Shown here piece after piece: positions 5,820-6,967 of a stretch of DNA of 6,967 nucleotides. The stretch lies in the NCBI GenBank assembly GCA_014379485.1, contig JACMLS010000860.1, forward strand, positions 1-6,967, in the 5' to 3' direction. The first letter of the stretch is position 1. Each line of letters begins with the position of its first letter. This stretch comes from Bacteroidia bacterium. GTDB lineage: Bacteria > Bacteroidota > Bacteroidia > B-17B0 > Aurantibacillaceae. Both the position numbers and the translations under genes were made by a program. Under the pieces are notes generated by a model. That model saw only the letters and a list, made by a program, of their open reading frames with translations, was not told the origin of the DNA and searched no databases.

Positions 5820-6967
5820 TTATTTCTTCTTGCCCGCTTTTTTCAATTCGCGCTTTGCATTTCCTTCCAGTTTCTTTGCGAATTTTATTTTGCGGCCAAG
5901 GCGTTTTTTGTCGAGATTGTTACGATAAGCTATATCACCTTTTTTAATTTTAAACCGGATTTTTTCACAACCCATTTCCATATTGAAAAAAGCAATCTCG
6001 CACTTAAGATTTTTAACCAGCAGCCTGTATTCTTTGGTTTTCTTTTTTGCATACTGCCTGTGCAATTTACGCCAGTCATCTTGCCAGGTAAGCGCAGAGT
6101 CTGCTGACGCAAAATCCTCCTGCATCATGGTAAGATATTCATCATCCTCTGTATCCTTCCACAATCTTTTTAAAAATTTACGCTCGGTCTTTTGGGTCTT
6201 TTGCACCGTTAAAAACAATTTGTGCTCATCTGTTTTTATTTTCAGTAACGAATCTTCTTTTCTTAACCAGTGAACAAGTATTACAGAATCTTGTTTTACT
6301 TTAAGCAGCAAAGATGTTTTTTTAGGAAACATTATTGCTGGATTGTAATTGTCGCAAAAATCCTGACGGGCAAGTGTTGCTTTTACAACTATATCAGAGA
6401 TCTTTTTATGTAAACCACTTTCAAGCAAACTGTCAGGAACGATCTGTTTTTTTAATACACTGCAAACAGAATCCATTTTAATAATTTGTTTAAGAATTTT
6501 TCCGGCTCTCAGATGGCATTCTCTTACAGAATCTAATAGTGTTTTAACTACTTCAGGATTCAGTTTTCTGTTTTTAGGAATTATTTTTTTTACTGCATGC
6601 TTTTCTTTTGCGACTTGTTTTTGCTGCGACTTAATTCTTTTAGAGAATTTTTTCATTTTGGCTTTCAGGCTTTTCATTTCCTTCCAGGTTTTGGAAGCCG
6701 CTTTTAGTTCGGGTTTTGTTTTCTCCGTAAGAAAAATGAATTCGTCTTTACAGATATCCAATTTATTTTTATTCTTCCAGTCTTGCAGATATTTTTCGGT
6801 CTTAATATCATCCTTTCCGCAATTCATGTGCATCATAGAAATAGAATCGTGAAACAAAACGCTTTTCAGGTTTTTTGTGAGGTAAACAGAATCTCTTTTT
6901 TTGAGATCAATGATTTTATACATGCTATCTGCCCATTGCAGTTCTCCTCTTAAAATATCTTCATTGT
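5820..6967 (-). CDS. Lysine-rich helical protein of unknown function (5' partial)
   Basis: I do not recognise this protein. The frame is open from the stop at 5820-5822 to the right edge, with residues NEDILRGELQWADS readable upstream of the ATG at 6921-6923; that ATG is therefore probably internal and the start lies outside the window. About one fifth of the visible residues are lysine. The sequence is mostly predicted helix with few glycines and prolines, includes a strongly basic stretch at about residues 87-125 (counted from the ATG at 6923), and ends in a lysine-rich tail (RELKKAGKKK). An Asp-Ser pair followed by a hydrophobic or small residue recurs nine times (ADSM, RDSV, HDSI, LDSV, MDSV, PDSL, QDSV, EDSL, ADSA), which suggests a repeated helical unit or a compositional habit. 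There is no membrane segment, cysteine cluster or catalytic motif in the visible part. It converges on metX with a 108-base gap. Confidence 0.75.
   Translation of the reverse strand, partial: NEDILRGELQWADSMYKIIDLKKRDSVYLTKNLKSVLFHDSISMMHMNCGKDDIKTEKYLQDWKNKNKLDICKDEFIFLTEKTKPELKAASKTWKEMKSLKAKMKKFSKRIKSQQKQVAKEKHAVKKIIPKNRKLNPEVVKTLLDSVRECHLRAGKILKQIIKMDSVCSVLKKQIVPDSLLESGLHKKISDIVVKATLARQDFCDNYNPAIMFPKKTSLLLKVKQDSVILVHWLRKEDSLLKIKTDEHKLFLTVQKTQKTERKFLKRLWKDTEDDEYLTMMQEDFASADSALTWQDDWRKLHRQYAKKKTKEYRLLVKNLKCEIAFFNMEMGCEKIRFKIKKGDIAYRNNLDKKRLGRKIKFAKKLEGNAKRELKKAGKKK

Noticed and set aside
5983..6273. + strand frame within the lysine-rich gene
   Set aside because: It is an antisense shadow of a long open frame with consistent composition, and its hydrophobic content follows from the opposite-strand Lys/Glu codons.
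6921..6923. ATG as the start of the right-hand gene
   Set aside because: The same frame continues upstream to the window edge without a stop and with similar composition, including a further DS pair.

Overview
The window looks like a chromosome segment from an AT-rich member of the Bacteroidota. The signs are a two-component-regulator propeller joined to an SpoIIE phosphatase, a Bacteroidota-type lipoprotein family, A-rich leaders with weak Shine-Dalgarno sequences, two candidate promoters of the TTTG / TAnnTTTG type, and short intergenic repeats of a kind common in this phylum. No species can be named from the sequence alone.

Left part (1-4563): a signalling locus, all on the + strand. It begins inside a membrane sensor made of a periplasmic beta-propeller, a Y_Y_Y domain, one membrane helix, a coiled coil and a complete SpoIIE/PP2C phosphatase domain. 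Directly behind it lies a roughly 30-codon relic of the C-terminus of a second, lost SpoIIE phosphatase. Next come a lipoprotein with its own promoter, then a promoter driving a tight siaB-siaC pair: an HATPase-type protein kinase and its small phosphoprotein substrate, with the phospho-acceptor Thr at residue 68. A clear rho-independent terminator follows siaC. By analogy with Pseudomonas SiaA/SiaB/SiaC, the phosphatase, kinase and substrate could form a partner-switching module. The usual output enzyme SiaD, a diguanylate cyclase, is absent from the window.

Middle part (4564-5819): metX, homoserine O-acetyltransferase, with a TTG start, sits between short repeats. A 19-nt palindrome and a CGCGGATT-type repeat lie upstream. 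Four perfect 10-bp tandem copies and an inverted copy of the CGCGGATT-type repeat lie downstream. A second member of the palindrome family sits inside metX as exactly six codons, and the one base that breaks its symmetry removes what would be an in-frame TAG.

Right part (5820-6967): the 3' portion of an unrecognised, lysine-rich, helical protein on the - strand, converging on metX and running off the right edge. There are no RNA genes, CRISPR arrays or insertion sequences, and no gene-free stretch longer than 300 bases.
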